DNA of 17,779 nucleotides from Bacillota bacterium (GCA_023439545.1 JAEXNT010000018.1:1-17779), one strand, 5' to 3'; positions 7,129-14,953 are shown, counted from the first letter of the stretch. Program-made: numbers and translations. The notes: generated by a model not told the origin, from the sequence alone.

Positions 7129-8016
7129 TCATTTGGATATAGTTATGTTGTAGGCGCATACCATCTCTTCACCCGGAGCGATATGCAGCGTGCCCGGACG
7201 TTCCTTCCACCGGCTCTCGATTTCCTCTGCCGGGAGAGAGGTGATCGAGCCGTACCACGGTTCAAGGCAGATATAATCGCCGCCCACGGCAGCCCAGATC
7301 TGGAAATGAGACGCATCACCCAGATGTATCTTCGTGCTGCGAGTGCTTTTATCGCTCTTGAGAGTGATATTGTCGGAGTTTATCGGATTGAAGGTGATGC
7401 AGCCTTTGGCCAATTCGCTGTAGTCCAACTGAAGTTTTTTGCCGTCTGCGGAGAAGAATTTCTCAATTAACTCGAGCGGCTCGTAATGCTTTACGATGCT
7501 TGTCGTGCTTTCAGGTTTGTCAAGCTCCAGATAGTAGTCCGCGAAGCCGAGTCCGGTGTCGAAACCGCCGATCGGGCAGGCAAACCTCGGGTGTCCGCCG
7601 ACTGAGAAATACATCTCTTTATCATCAAGGTTTTTGATCCTGTATTCGGTTCTGAGAGTCGTACCCTCCACTGTATATATTACACGGAACCTGAATTTGT
7701 AAGGGTACTGCGCAAGGGTAGTTTCGTTGTCGGAGATCTCATAGGTAATGCTGTTTTGTGATTTTTCCACTATCTCGTAGGCGCTGTCCTTTGCAAAGCC
7801 ATGCATTCCCATCGTGTACTCTTTTCCATCGAGGAAATACTTGTTGTCCGGCACAGCGCCGAGCATCGGGAAACAAATAGCGGCGCCCAGTTTTTCGAGA
7901 GCTTCGGGCCGCCAGAAATAGTTGATGTCATCATCGTTGAATCTAAGGACCCAAGGTTCGACATTGAAATTATCCGAGACAAAAGTGATCTTTCCATTGG
8001 TAATGGTACTTTTCAT
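7129..8016 (-). CDS. Aldose 1-epimerase family protein (LacX-like mutarotase)
   Basis: This 295-residue cytoplasmic beta-sandwich enzyme belongs to the galactose mutarotase superfamily, LacX-like branch. It would interconvert alpha and beta anomers of an aldose or aldose phosphate; the exact sugar cannot be told. Family motifs are visible: Met-His-Gly-Phe-Ala (71-75, His72), Ser-Val-Gly-Gly-His-Pro (138-143, His142) and Leu-Glu-Pro-Trp-Tyr-Gly (251-256, Glu252 as likely general base). Length is normal. The start has GGAGGAG 5-6 bases upstream. It is monocistronic: it has its own promoter upstream, its neighbour on the right ends at 8176, and it converges on the regulator. Nearby genes give no pathway, so the role is probably general sugar metabolism. 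Confidence 0.88.
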   Translation of the reverse strand: MKSTITNGKITFVSDNFNVEPWVLRFNDDDINYFWRPEALEKLGAAICFPMLGAVPDNKYFLDGKEYTMGMHGFAKDSAYEIVEKSQNSITYEISDNETTLAQYPYKFRFRVIYTVEGTTLRTEYRIKNLDDKEMYFSVGGHPRFACPIGGFDTGLGFADYYLELDKPESTTSIVKHYEPLELIEKFFSADGKKLQLDYSELAKGCITFNPINSDNITLKSDKSTRSTKIHLGDASHFQIWAAVGGDYICLEPWYGSITSLPAEEIESRWKERPGTLHIAPGEEMVCAYNITISK

Positions 8017-8032
8017 TTTTCTCCTCCTGCTG

Positions 8033-8148
8033 ATTATACGTAATCGGTCAATACATGTATATACAGCATTATATCAGGTATATTTCCACTAGTCCACCCG
8101 GAAAACATCAGTTACTTCAATTTTCCTACCCTCACAATTATACGTAAT
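8033..8148. repeat. Two identical 12-bp direct repeats, 104 bp apart
   Basis: ATTATACGTAAT occurs at 8033-8044 and again at 8137-8148 in the same orientation. The minus strand of each contains TATAAT. The 104-bp offset is close to ten helical turns. They bracket the epimerase promoter. Whether they are binding sites, spare -10 boxes or the scar of a lost element is open. Confidence 0.5.
8068..8096 (-). promoter_or_regulatory. Candidate promoter of the aldose epimerase gene
   Basis: On the minus strand TGGACT (8091-8096) and a perfect TATAAT (8068-8073) are 17 bases apart. The start site would fall near 8061. Two overlapping perfect palindromes, ATACATGTAT (8051-8060) and TGTATATACA (8056-8065), lie there and could be an operator. 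Confidence 0.5.
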
Positions 8149-8175
8149 AGTATATGAAGTGTCTTCCCACGGATA

Positions 8176-9468
8176 CTACCGGTCCGTGTTAAAGCAGGGC
8201 AGGTCAATACTAATGGAGGTCCCTCCGGATGCATTATTTCCGGCCCATATTCTCCCGCCGCAGGCTTCAACAATCTCCCTGCATATCGAGAGTCCGAGCC
8301 CCGCAACAGAGCGGCTTTTATCAGAAGTATAGAAAGGATCGAATATCTTTTGCATTTCTTCTTCGGGTATACCCGTACCGTTATCTTCAACGGAGAAATG
8401 CACCGTGTCTCCGCGCCTCGAGCAAAAAACGGAGATGGAAGGTTCTTTTTGGCCGAAATGCTTCAGACTGTTGCCTATGATATTGCCGAAAACCCTTCTC
8501 ATTTTGGAAATATCCACAAAAAGCGCGTCCTGTGGACAGCCGACGCTCACGGAAAACGCGACTCCCCTTTCCTTCAGCTCCTCCTCGTAATCCGATTTCA
8601 GAACGGCGCAGAACTTCTCGGCTGTTATCCTTTGCTGCTTCAGCCCGCTGTGTATATGGAGGTTCAGATACTCGTCGAATTCCTCGACGAGATTATTGAT
8701 CGCGACCGCTTTATTGTATATTATGTCAACATACTGCTCATGTCTTTCGGCCGGCAGCGAGCTCTTCTTCAGACGTTCGGCAAAACCCATTATGGAAGTG
8801 AGAGGCGTCTTTATATAGTGTGAAATCGAGGCGATGATGAGATTCTGCTTCTGCTTTTCCTTTTCGATCGCCTCGGTAAGCGTGACGAACCCATTCTGCA
8901 AAAGCCCGATCTCATCCTTGCGGTTAACGCACCGCGGCCTTATCCCTTCTTTATAACGTTCCATATTTTTTTGCAGTGAAACGATGGGCTTGGCATAGTC
9001 CAGATATACAGGAACTGCGGAAAACAGCAGAATGATGAGTATTATCAATGCCTCCGTCAGGAAAATATGCCAGGCCAAAGCATAAGAGGATATGTTCTTG
9101 ACAGGCATCGGTCTCGTTATATTCAGCAGATAGACACGGCCATCATAGTGAAACAAACTGGAAGCGTTATTCACAACATCCACATCCGTCGCTTCTCCCG
9201 CCTGAAAAACCGTAAGGCCTGACTCGTCGCTCACCCGTACTATAAGACCTTTTTCCTGCGCTATATTTTGAAGTAACTCGCGAAAGTCGCTCCTGTTTTC
9301 TATCGTCCCGGAAACGCGCGTCGTTTCGGCCTGCAACTGCTGCTGCACGCTCATGTTGAAACCGGATATTTCCTTGGCCAGGAACAAATTATAATACCCG
9401 TAGACCAGCAGGATATTGATTATAAAAGCAGACAGAACAAGTAGAGGAAGCTTGATCTTAATACTCAT
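8176..9468 (-). CDS. Sensor histidine kinase
   Basis: This membrane kinase of about 430 residues has transmembrane helix 1 (about 5-27), an extracytoplasmic sensor region of about 100 residues, helix 2 (about 131-153), a HAMP-like linker, a HisKA domain and a HATPase_c domain. Numbered from the chosen start, the phosphorylated His is His217 in Ser-His-Tyr-Ile-Lys-Thr-Pro-Leu. The N box has Asn333, the G1 box is Asp-Asn-Gly-Thr-Gly (362-366) and G2 is Gly-Leu-Gly (390-392). The residue after His is Tyr rather than the usual Glu/Asp. An ATG at 9474 exists, but GGAGA abuts it; the ATG at 9468 has GGAG 7 bases upstream and is preferred. The gene overlaps the response regulator gene and closes the efflux operon, so it probably senses a substrate or envelope stress handled by that pump. 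Confidence 0.9.
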   Translation of the reverse strand: MSIKIKLPLLVLSAFIINILLVYGYYNLFLAKEISGFNMSVQQQLQAETTRVSGTIENRSDFRELLQNIAQEKGLIVRVSDESGLTVFQAGEATDVDVVNNASSLFHYDGRVYLLNITRPMPVKNISSYALAWHIFLTEALIILIILLFSAVPVYLDYAKPIVSLQKNMERYKEGIRPRCVNRKDEIGLLQNGFVTLTEAIEKEKQKQNLIIASISHYIKTPLTSIMGFAERLKKSSLPAERHEQYVDIIYNKAVAINNLVEEFDEYLNLHIHSGLKQQRITAEKFCAVLKSDYEEELKERGVAFSVSVGCPQDALFVDISKMRRVFGNIIGNSLKHFGQKEPSISVFCSRRGDTVHFSVEDNGTGIPEEEMQKIFDPFYTSDKSRSVAGLGLSICREIVEACGGRIWAGNNASGGTSISIDLPCFNTDR

Positions 9469-10153
9469 TTTCATTCTCCGGATATCTCACAAGTTTATAG
9501 CCCACACCCCATACTGTTTTGATATAGCGGTTTTCCCGGTCGATCTTGTCCCTCAGGTTTTTTATATTGACCGCTACCGTCCCTATATCCGCAAAGTCCA
9601 TACCCCATACTGCGCTGAATATCTGCTCCTTCGACAGAACCTTCCCGGCGTTTTCAAAGAGATAGCAAAGCAGCTGGAACTCCCTCGCGGACAACTCCAC
9701 GAGCTTGCCGTTTACTGTTGCCTCATAGCTTTCCGGGTCTATCCGGATGCTTCCGATAGTCATGGCGCTGTTTTTCTTCAGAAGATTTCTCTTCTCGCGG
9801 CGCAAATGGGCCTTTACCCTCGCAACGAGCTCCTCCACGACAAAAGGTTTTGAAATATAGTCGTCCGCACCCATTTCGAAGCCCAGCATGGCGTCATACG
9901 TACGGTTTTTGGCCGTCACGAAAAGGATCGGGCAGGATACGGTATTCCTGATCTTCCTGCAGATTTCCAGTCCGTCGGTATCGGGCATCATAATGTCCAG
10001 CAGTATCAACGAAATATCAGGGTTATCCTTGAGCAAAGTGAGCGCATGCTGCCCGTTGAATGCCGGAAGGCATTCATACCCTTCATCTGTAAGAGCGTCC
10101 GATATCAGCAGCGCGATTTCCTTATCGTCGTCAACTATCAGAATTTTTTCCAT
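9458..10153 (-). CDS. OmpR/PhoB-family response regulator
   Basis: The 231-residue protein has an N-terminal receiver domain with acidic pocket Asp8-Asp9-Asp10, phosphoacceptor Asp53 (Leu-Leu-Asp-Ile-Met-Met-Pro-Asp), Thr80 and Lys102. A C-terminal winged-helix DNA-binding domain (about 130-225) follows, with Leu-Ser-Ala-Arg-Glu-Phe-Gln-Leu-Leu and Thr-Val-Trp-Gly-Val-Gly-Tyr-Lys. All key residues are present and length is standard. It is phosphorylated by the kinase whose gene overlaps its 3' end. Regulators of this group bind direct repeats; a pair with the expected 10-bp pitch lies at 14547-14564 upstream of this operon's promoter, so autoregulation of the pump genes is likely. The gene follows the membrane-fusion gene after 59 bases in which no clear terminator is seen. 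Confidence 0.93.
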   Translation of the reverse strand: MEKILIVDDDKEIALLISDALTDEGYECLPAFNGQHALTLLKDNPDISLILLDIMMPDTDGLEICRKIRNTVSCPILFVTAKNRTYDAMLGFEMGADDYISKPFVVEELVARVKAHLRREKRNLLKKNSAMTIGSIRIDPESYEATVNGKLVELSAREFQLLCYLFENAGKVLSKEQIFSAVWGMDFADIGTVAVNIKNLRDKIDRENRYIKTVWGVGYKLVRYPENENEY

Positions 10154-10212
10154 AATCCCACCCCTTCCGCATAAGCGAGCAACGAACGAATGATCCCGTA
10201 TAGCTTGCTGCT

Positions 10213-11400
10213 CTAGTTAAAATACACATCCGCCGTATATCCGGGTTTCAATTCTCCCTTCGGATCCTGCGGCTTAATCTCTACCTTTACGATCCGTTTC
10301 CCGTCCTTTTCAACAGCAACGTTGGATATTTGAGAAACTACTCCGGGAATGGTCAGGTTGGCGTCCGACGCAGGCACTATCCTGACGGACTCGCCAGGCG
10401 TCACATTTTTAATGAATTCTTCGTCGACTTCAGCGCTGACTATTATCGAATCGGCGTCAATCAGCTGCAGCACCCTTGTCGGCATGTTCTGCGCTCCGAG
10501 CATCGTTCCGTTCACAACTCCGATATTCTGAACTATGCCGTTTTTCACACTCGATACGATCCGGCTGCCATCCAGATAATCCTTACTACTTTTGTTTTTC
10601 ATCATATCAAGGTCGATTTGGGAGACGTTCACGCTGCTGCTTTGTTTTGCCGTATTCGCATCGTTGGAGTTTTCTATCTGATCGAGCTGCTCCTGTTTGG
10701 ACTTCAAGGAAATCTTCAACTGATCGAGTTCAGTCTTCAGGGAGCTTTTCGTTCTGTTTATGTTGATCTCGATGTCCGACAGGGCTTTTTCCCTTTGGTC
10801 CAATATGTCCTTATACTGGTCCAGCAAGCTTTTTGAGACGGTACCAGCGTCATAGAGCGCCTGGTTGTCCCGGACGTCTCTTTTCGCATTCTCCAGTCCT
10901 TTTTTTGCCAACTCCAGCGAAGTCTGAAGAATTTTCAGGTCTGAATTGGTTCCTTTATTCAATTCATCGGTTTTTGTTTTTATATCCTTCTGCAGTTGCG
11001 CAATATCCTCAAAAAGCGCGCCGGTGTCCTGTTTTGCAACGCTTTGCCCCGCCTGTCCGGCTGCAAGCTGCTCTTTGAGTTTATCCATCATTCCCAGGTA
11101 TTCCGACATGTCGAGTGTCACCAGTTCCTGCCCCAGTGAAACACGGTCTCCCTCCTTGACCTTGACGTCGGTCACCGCAGCGGGAAAGTCTATATTTATG
11201 TCGTAAACCTTTTCGTATTTTACCTCTCCCCAGGCATCCAGGCTATAGTCCGGAGCCGGTTCCAAGGCTGCCGCCTCGAGGCTCTTGTCCTTATCCGCCC
11301 ATATCAAATTATATCCGATTATGCCAATAGCTACAAGCAGTATAAGTATGCCGGCGCCGGCAAGCGTCCACTTTTTATGTTTTAGTAAAATCTCGATCAT
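10213..11400 (-). CDS. Membrane-fusion (HlyD/MacA-like) protein of ABC efflux system
   Basis: This protein of about 395 residues is anchored by one N-terminal transmembrane helix (about 10-33) with most of the chain outside. The first half of a biotinyl-lipoyl-like domain (about 72-97) comes next, then a long coiled coil rich in Lys, Glu, Gln and Leu (about 128-248), the second half of the lipoyl domain (about 280-300) and a beta-barrel region to the end. This is the order of RND/HlyD-type adaptors. In Gram-positives such proteins work with MacB-like permeases although no outer membrane exists. The ATG at 11406 touches the GGAGGT site; the ATG at 11400, 6 bases away, is the likelier start. 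It lies 19 bases downstream of the permease gene and is almost surely its partner. Confidence 0.87.
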   Translation of the reverse strand: MIEILLKHKKWTLAGAGILILLVAIGIIGYNLIWADKDKSLEAAALEPAPDYSLDAWGEVKYEKVYDINIDFPAAVTDVKVKEGDRVSLGQELVTLDMSEYLGMMDKLKEQLAAGQAGQSVAKQDTGALFEDIAQLQKDIKTKTDELNKGTNSDLKILQTSLELAKKGLENAKRDVRDNQALYDAGTVSKSLLDQYKDILDQREKALSDIEININRTKSSLKTELDQLKISLKSKQEQLDQIENSNDANTAKQSSSVNVSQIDLDMMKNKSSKDYLDGSRIVSSVKNGIVQNIGVVNGTMLGAQNMPTRVLQLIDADSIIVSAEVDEEFIKNVTPGESVRIVPASDANLTIPGVVSQISNVAVEKDGKRIVKVEIKPQDPKGELKPGYTADVYFN

Positions 11401-11419
11401 TTTCATACCTCCGATTATT

Positions 11420-13729
11420 TTATTCGACGCTTTTTAACGACTCAAGCATATCGATTTTTTTCATTTTTTCAGCCACAATGCCGTTGATTATCAGGGCAAA
11501 AACCAGCGTTATCAAGCCCGACAGTACTACGGTACCAAAAGATATACGGCTCAGCAGATCCATCTGGTCATCCAGTCCTCCAGCGGCGATAGCGGCTATG
11601 ACTTTCCCCACCGGTATGCCGAATACCGACCCTAAAACTACGGAAAGGATATTTTCGGTAAGCACCAGCGAACGTATCTCTTTTTGATAAAATCCCAGAA
11701 CCTTCAAAGTGGTAAGATCCCGGATACGTTCCGAAAAATTCAGTATGCTGCTGTTATAAAGGACTACAAATGCCAGTATCCCGCCAAGGAATATAAGCAG
11801 TATCGCCGCAATATAAACGACCTTCGTGCTGGCTTTGACGTCCTTTATCTGGCTGAACCTGTCCACGTATTCATCGACATAATCGCTTTTGAGAAAAGTC
11901 CCGTCGGGTTGACCATTCCACTTTACAAGTATCGCGGAGGGCTTGAAGGTTTCCCCGAGGGATTCGAAGTATTTGTCCGTCATATACATTCCCTGCCCTG
12001 TGGCCATGTATACGATCTGCCTTACGGGTACCTTTACGCAACCCTTGCCCGTGCGCTTGAGCTCTATAATGTCGCCCGCCTTGACATTCAGTGTCTGCGC
12101 AAGCTTTCTGGTCACCGTAATGCCGTCCTGCGGAAGGAGTACGGGCTTGCCGCCGGTATCCCTGAGATGGACGAGGGGACTATCCTGCGGTAAAACCGTA
12201 AGCAGCTTCATCATTCTTCCTCCATCCGGGCAAATAATCTCTACCGCCGTCTCCTCCATCTGCTGTACTGTCCCGTCAAGCCTCATATTACTGATAAAGC
12301 GCGAATCCGCTTTACTGTCGAGTATAATTTTCTGGTCGTAGGCGTAGGTGACGTTATACGTCTGCCGAGCGATACCGTTCACCATGCTGCACAGCGTGAA
12401 CGCCGCCACAATGAGCCCTGTGCAGCCTGTTATACCGAGTACGCTCATGATCATCCGCATCTTGTTTTTCAAGGTATTCCGAGCAATGAGCTTGCGGCTG
12501 AACCTCATCCTGTCCCAGAGCTTCGGCAGGAATTCGAGGAAAATATGGCTTCCCTCCTTCGGCGGCTTGTCTCTGAGCAGAACGGAGGGAGAATCCCTCA
12601 GAAGCTTGAGACAGGCGTAAAGCGAAACACCGCCGGTACAGGCAAGTATCAATATCAGGCTGAATATGAAATTGGAAAGGTTGACCGAGATACTGTAATC
12701 CGTAAAACTCAGTTTAAGCCACGGTATAAGCAGCCTGCCGAAGAAGTTGGGACCGATCAACAGCCCGAGCAGGGCTCCCAGCAAGCCCATATATACGCCG
12801 TAGGACGTATAATGCCACATAATGCGTCTTTTGGTATAGCCGAGCGCTTTCAGAATACCTATCTGGCTTCGTTGGTTTTCTACCATACGCAGCATCGTGC
12901 TTTGCGTAATAAGTGCGGTAACCAGGAAAAACATCAATGGAAACACTGTGGCAAGGGTCTTGAACTGTCTTATGTTCGAGTTGATATTGTTTGTACTGCT
13001 GTCGTCGCCCCTTGCGACGATCCCGATCAGGTCATCTCCGACCGCCTTGTCGGCGTCGGCTTTTACCCGCGCTACATCAGCCGCCGGGGAGAGCTTTACG
13101 CATATCTGGCTGTACACCTTCGAGCCATATATGCTCTTGAGCATATCTTCGTTTATTATGATAAACCCGTATTTTCCGGAGTCAGGCACTATACTGGTCG
13201 TGCCCTTGACGGAATAAATATGCTCGCTGCTCAGAGCCAGCCCTTCGATGCGGAAACCGACCCATTTGTCATTTATTTTAACATCGATCTTGTCGTTTAT
13301 ACTTAGCCCGTGCTTTTTTGCAAAGGCCTCGTCCAGTATCGCACCGCTGCGGGTAGAGAGTCCGCCCTGCTTAAGCATCGGCCTGTCAAGCGTATTTTGG
13401 CCGGAGACCGCATAGATGCGAAGCGTCGGGTTGCCCTTCAAACTCGTAATGGCATTTATCACAAACCGTTTTTCCGTCTTTTCCACGCCGTCGATCCTTG
13501 AAATGCTCCAAAGTTCCTTTTCCGTGGGATTTGCAACATTTATCCACATATCCGATATGTTGGTGGCCGCATACATAATGCCGGAGTGATCTTCTATAGT
13601 CTTCCAGACGCTGTCGAGTCCGGTAACGATGGTAACGGCCAGGGTGGCCATGATGAAGATCGATATGAACTGGGCTTTGGATTTACGCATATCCATTATG
13701 GATTTTCTGAAAAGAGTTCCCTTTACCAT
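11420..13729 (-). CDS. ABC transporter permease with two FtsX domains
   Basis: The 769-residue membrane protein has about eight helices, roughly at 20-38, 259-280, 306-330, 353-375, 425-449, 637-660, 687-714 and 731-753. Two large extracytoplasmic domains (about 40-255 and 455-635) lie between them. Each half carries the FtsX-type cytoplasmic coupling motif: Gly-Ile-Leu-Lys-Ala-Leu-Gly-Tyr (291-298) and Thr-Leu-Lys-Val-Leu-Gly-Phe (674-680). MacB has four helices and one FtsX domain, so this is a tandem-FtsX permease, a type common in Firmicutes. Such proteins drive mechanotransmission or export of peptides, lipids or antibiotics rather than classic alternating access. Its start overlaps the ATPase stop by 7 bases (13723-13729), with GAGGAG upstream. 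Substrate is not known. Confidence 0.92.
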   Translation of the reverse strand: MVKGTLFRKSIMDMRKSKAQFISIFIMATLAVTIVTGLDSVWKTIEDHSGIMYAATNISDMWINVANPTEKELWSISRIDGVEKTEKRFVINAITSLKGNPTLRIYAVSGQNTLDRPMLKQGGLSTRSGAILDEAFAKKHGLSINDKIDVKINDKWVGFRIEGLALSSEHIYSVKGTTSIVPDSGKYGFIIINEDMLKSIYGSKVYSQICVKLSPAADVARVKADADKAVGDDLIGIVARGDDSSTNNINSNIRQFKTLATVFPLMFFLVTALITQSTMLRMVENQRSQIGILKALGYTKRRIMWHYTSYGVYMGLLGALLGLLIGPNFFGRLLIPWLKLSFTDYSISVNLSNFIFSLILILACTGGVSLYACLKLLRDSPSVLLRDKPPKEGSHIFLEFLPKLWDRMRFSRKLIARNTLKNKMRMIMSVLGITGCTGLIVAAFTLCSMVNGIARQTYNVTYAYDQKIILDSKADSRFISNMRLDGTVQQMEETAVEIICPDGGRMMKLLTVLPQDSPLVHLRDTGGKPVLLPQDGITVTRKLAQTLNVKAGDIIELKRTGKGCVKVPVRQIVYMATGQGMYMTDKYFESLGETFKPSAILVKWNGQPDGTFLKSDYVDEYVDRFSQIKDVKASTKVVYIAAILLIFLGGILAFVVLYNSSILNFSERIRDLTTLKVLGFYQKEIRSLVLTENILSVVLGSVFGIPVGKVIAAIAAGGLDDQMDLLSRISFGTVVLSGLITLVFALIINGIVAEKMKKIDMLESLKSVE

Positions 13730-14424
13730 GCGATCTCCTCTGCGTCCTTCGGGTTATTGTTGTACCTTATCCGGCTGATCCTCCCGTCCTTCATGTGAAT
13801 GACGGCGTCCGCCATATCCGCTATCAGGGCGTTATGCGTGACGATTATGACCGTTTTCCCCATATTCGTGGCCGCGTCGCATATCAGCCTGAGGACCATG
13901 CGGCCCGTTGCCGAATCCAGGGCTCCCGTGGGTTCATCGCACAATACTATCTGCGGATTTTTTGCCAAAGCCCTTGCAATTGAAACTCTCTGCTGCTCTC
14001 CGCCGGATATCTGACTCGGGAAATTATCCAGCCTGTTTTCAAGGCCCACTTTTTCGAGCATTTCTTTCGAATCCAGCGGATCGCTGCATATTTCCTTCGC
14101 CAGCTGCACATTTTCCAGAACGGTCAGATTGGGCACCAGATTGTAAAACTGAAAAACAAAGCCTATTTTATTTCTCCTGTAGGTTGTCAGTTCATGCTCC
14201 GACATCCTGGAAATCTCCTGATCATCCACGATGATACGGCCCCTTGTCGGCGAATCCATCCCGCCTATCAAATTGAGCACAGTCGTTTTACCTGCCCCGC
14301 TTTGCCCCAGCACAACGTTGACAGTCCCCTGCTCCAGACCGAAGCTGATGCCGTCGACCGCTTTTATCGTGTGGCTTCCGACATGGTATTCCCTCTCCAC
14401 ATTCTCAAAAGTAATAAAGCTCAT
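13723..14424 (-). CDS. ABC transporter ATP-binding protein (MacB/LolD type)
   Basis: The 233-residue ATPase has Walker A Gly-Gln-Ser-Gly-Ala-Gly-Lys-Thr-Thr (40-48), Q-loop Gln92, signature Ile-Ser-Gly-Gly-Glu-Gln-Gln-Arg (139-146), Walker B Val-Leu-Cys-Asp-Glu-Pro (160-165) and switch His197. The signature with Glu-Gln-Gln-Arg is typical of the MacB/LolD/FtsE-like group that pairs with FtsX-domain permeases. It supplies energy to the permease encoded directly behind it with a 7-base overlap. AAGGAG sits 7 bases before the ATG. It is the first gene of the five-gene efflux/two-component operon, preceded by a promoter and a G+C-rich hairpin in the leader. Confidence 0.94.
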   Translation of the reverse strand: MSFITFENVEREYHVGSHTIKAVDGISFGLEQGTVNVVLGQSGAGKTTVLNLIGGMDSPTRGRIIVDDQEISRMSEHELTTYRRNKIGFVFQFYNLVPNLTVLENVQLAKEICSDPLDSKEMLEKVGLENRLDNFPSQISGGEQQRVSIARALAKNPQIVLCDEPTGALDSATGRMVLRLICDAATNMGKTVIIVTHNALIADMADAVIHMKDGRISRIRYNNNPKDAEEIAW

Positions 14425-14448
14425 CCGTCTTCTCCTTTGTCCAAACGC

Positions 14449-14494
14449 GGCAAAGCCGGAGGCTCGGATTGTACCGGCCCGCCGCGGCTCTGCC
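14449..14494 (-). promoter_or_regulatory. G+C-rich hairpin in the leader of the efflux operon
   Basis: GGCAAAGCCG (14449-14458) pairs with CGGCTCTGCC (14485-14494) in all ten positions if one G-U pair is allowed in the transcript. The 26-base loop is itself G+C-rich. It lies between the promoter at 14510-14537 and the ATPase ribosome site. No T-tract follows, so it is more likely an mRNA-stabilising or attenuating structure than a plain terminator. Confidence 0.45.
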
Positions 14495-14509
14495 TTCGAT
14501 TCAGTTAGT

Positions 14510-14537
14510 ATTATAAATCGAATAAATTATGTGGTAA
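14510..14537 (-). promoter_or_regulatory. Candidate promoter of the ABC efflux/two-component operon
   Basis: On the minus strand a perfect TATAAT (14510-14515) is preceded by TTACCA (14532-14537) at 16 bases, four of six matches to the -35 consensus. Transcription would start near 14503, about 80 bases before the ATPase gene. Confidence 0.5.
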
Positions 14538-14808
14538 GAGGAAATTTATTAAGAAATATTAAGACGTGGAATTGCCGGAAGAATTGCCGGGAATACTGTT
14601 TTTTCTCGCAGAAATATTCATCCCTGATATCGCCTGTTATTCTTTTCAATATAGAATTTTTCTGCGCTACATCGGTATGGATATAGTTAAATAGCATTTC
14701 TATGTGTTTGTACTCTTTTATCTCATTGGCGTCGAAATCATTCTGGAACCTCGCATAGATCGTTTTTAAATCGTTTGTATCGCTCTGGACAATATCGATG
14801 TCATTCAG
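14527..14808 (-). CDS. Possible small charged protein with CTG start (hypothetical)
   Basis: A 93-codon frame starts at CTG (14806-14808) five bases after a good AGGGGAG site and ends with TAA at 14527-14529. The product is helical and highly charged, with many Asp, Lys, Glu and Arg residues, a single Cys and no signal peptide. A short in-frame tandem duplication (12 bp, 14569-14592) gives Arg-Gln-Phe-Phe-Arg-Gln-Phe near the end. The only in-frame ATG is at codon 39, so either CTG is used, the gene has lost its start, or this is chance. The last codons overlap the promoter region of the efflux operon. I recognise no family. It overlaps the end of the small membrane peptide frame by 8 bases, which suggests coupling. 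Confidence 0.4.
   Translation of the reverse strand: MNDIDIVQSDTNDLKTIYARFQNDFDANEIKEYKHIEMLFNYIHTDVAQKNSILKRITGDIRDEYFCEKKQYSRQFFRQFHVLIFLNKFPLTT
14547..14564. promoter_or_regulatory. Direct repeat, candidate response-regulator binding site
   Basis: TATTAAGA occurs at 14547-14554 and again at 14557-14564, a pitch of exactly 10 bp. OmpR/PhoB-type regulators bind such head-to-tail repeats. The site sits 9-27 bp upstream of the candidate -35, a usual activator position, and the operon encodes a regulator of this family. Confidence 0.5.
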
Positions 14809-14902
14809 CTCGTCTCCCCTGGCTTTTTAAAACGTAATAAGAAATAAACAATGAGCCCAGTGAAATAAGCACAGATATGCCTGACGTCAAATAGATGAAC
14901 AA
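14801..14902 (-). CDS. Possible 33-residue single-helix membrane peptide (TTG start)
   Basis: The frame starts at TTG (14900-14902), 7 bases after AGGGGG, and ends with TGA at 14801-14803. Apart from the start, residues 2-25 are hydrophobic with Ile, Leu, Phe, Val and Ser. A basic tail Lys-Ser-Gln-Gly-Arg-Arg follows, which fits one transmembrane helix with the C-terminus inside. A promoter with extended -10 lies 52 bases upstream. Small membrane peptides often accompany transporters or sensors, but no homologue is claimed. The case rests on ribosome site, promoter and composition only. Confidence 0.4.
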   Translation of the reverse strand: MFIYLTSGISVLISLGSLFISYYVLKSQGRRAE

Positions 14903-14953
14903 TTGGATTCCCCCTGTGAATAACCGACAAGAATTGCTTTTCCATTAAGTTCG

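Noticed and set aside
8168..8188. CACGGA/TCCGTG hairpin at the end of the histidine kinase gene as a terminator
   Set aside because: The stem is only six pairs and no T-tract follows on the minus strand.
8112..8390. A 92-codon minus-strand frame over the 3' end of the histidine kinase gene
   Set aside because: It overlaps the conserved HATPase domain in another frame and has no domain of its own.
10154..10212. A separate promoter for the two-component genes in the 59-base gap
   Set aside because: No convincing -10/-35 pair and no clear terminator were found, so co-transcription with the pump genes is the simpler reading.
12545..13306. A 253-codon open frame on the plus strand
   Set aside because: It lies antisense to the well-supported FtsX permease gene, has no recognisable domain and no good ribosome site. 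It is a by-product of that gene's codon use.
14806..14945. A 46-codon ATG frame (start at 14943-14945) in the gap before the efflux operon
   Set aside because: It has no ribosome site, while the overlapping TTG frame has a strong one and encodes a plausible membrane helix.
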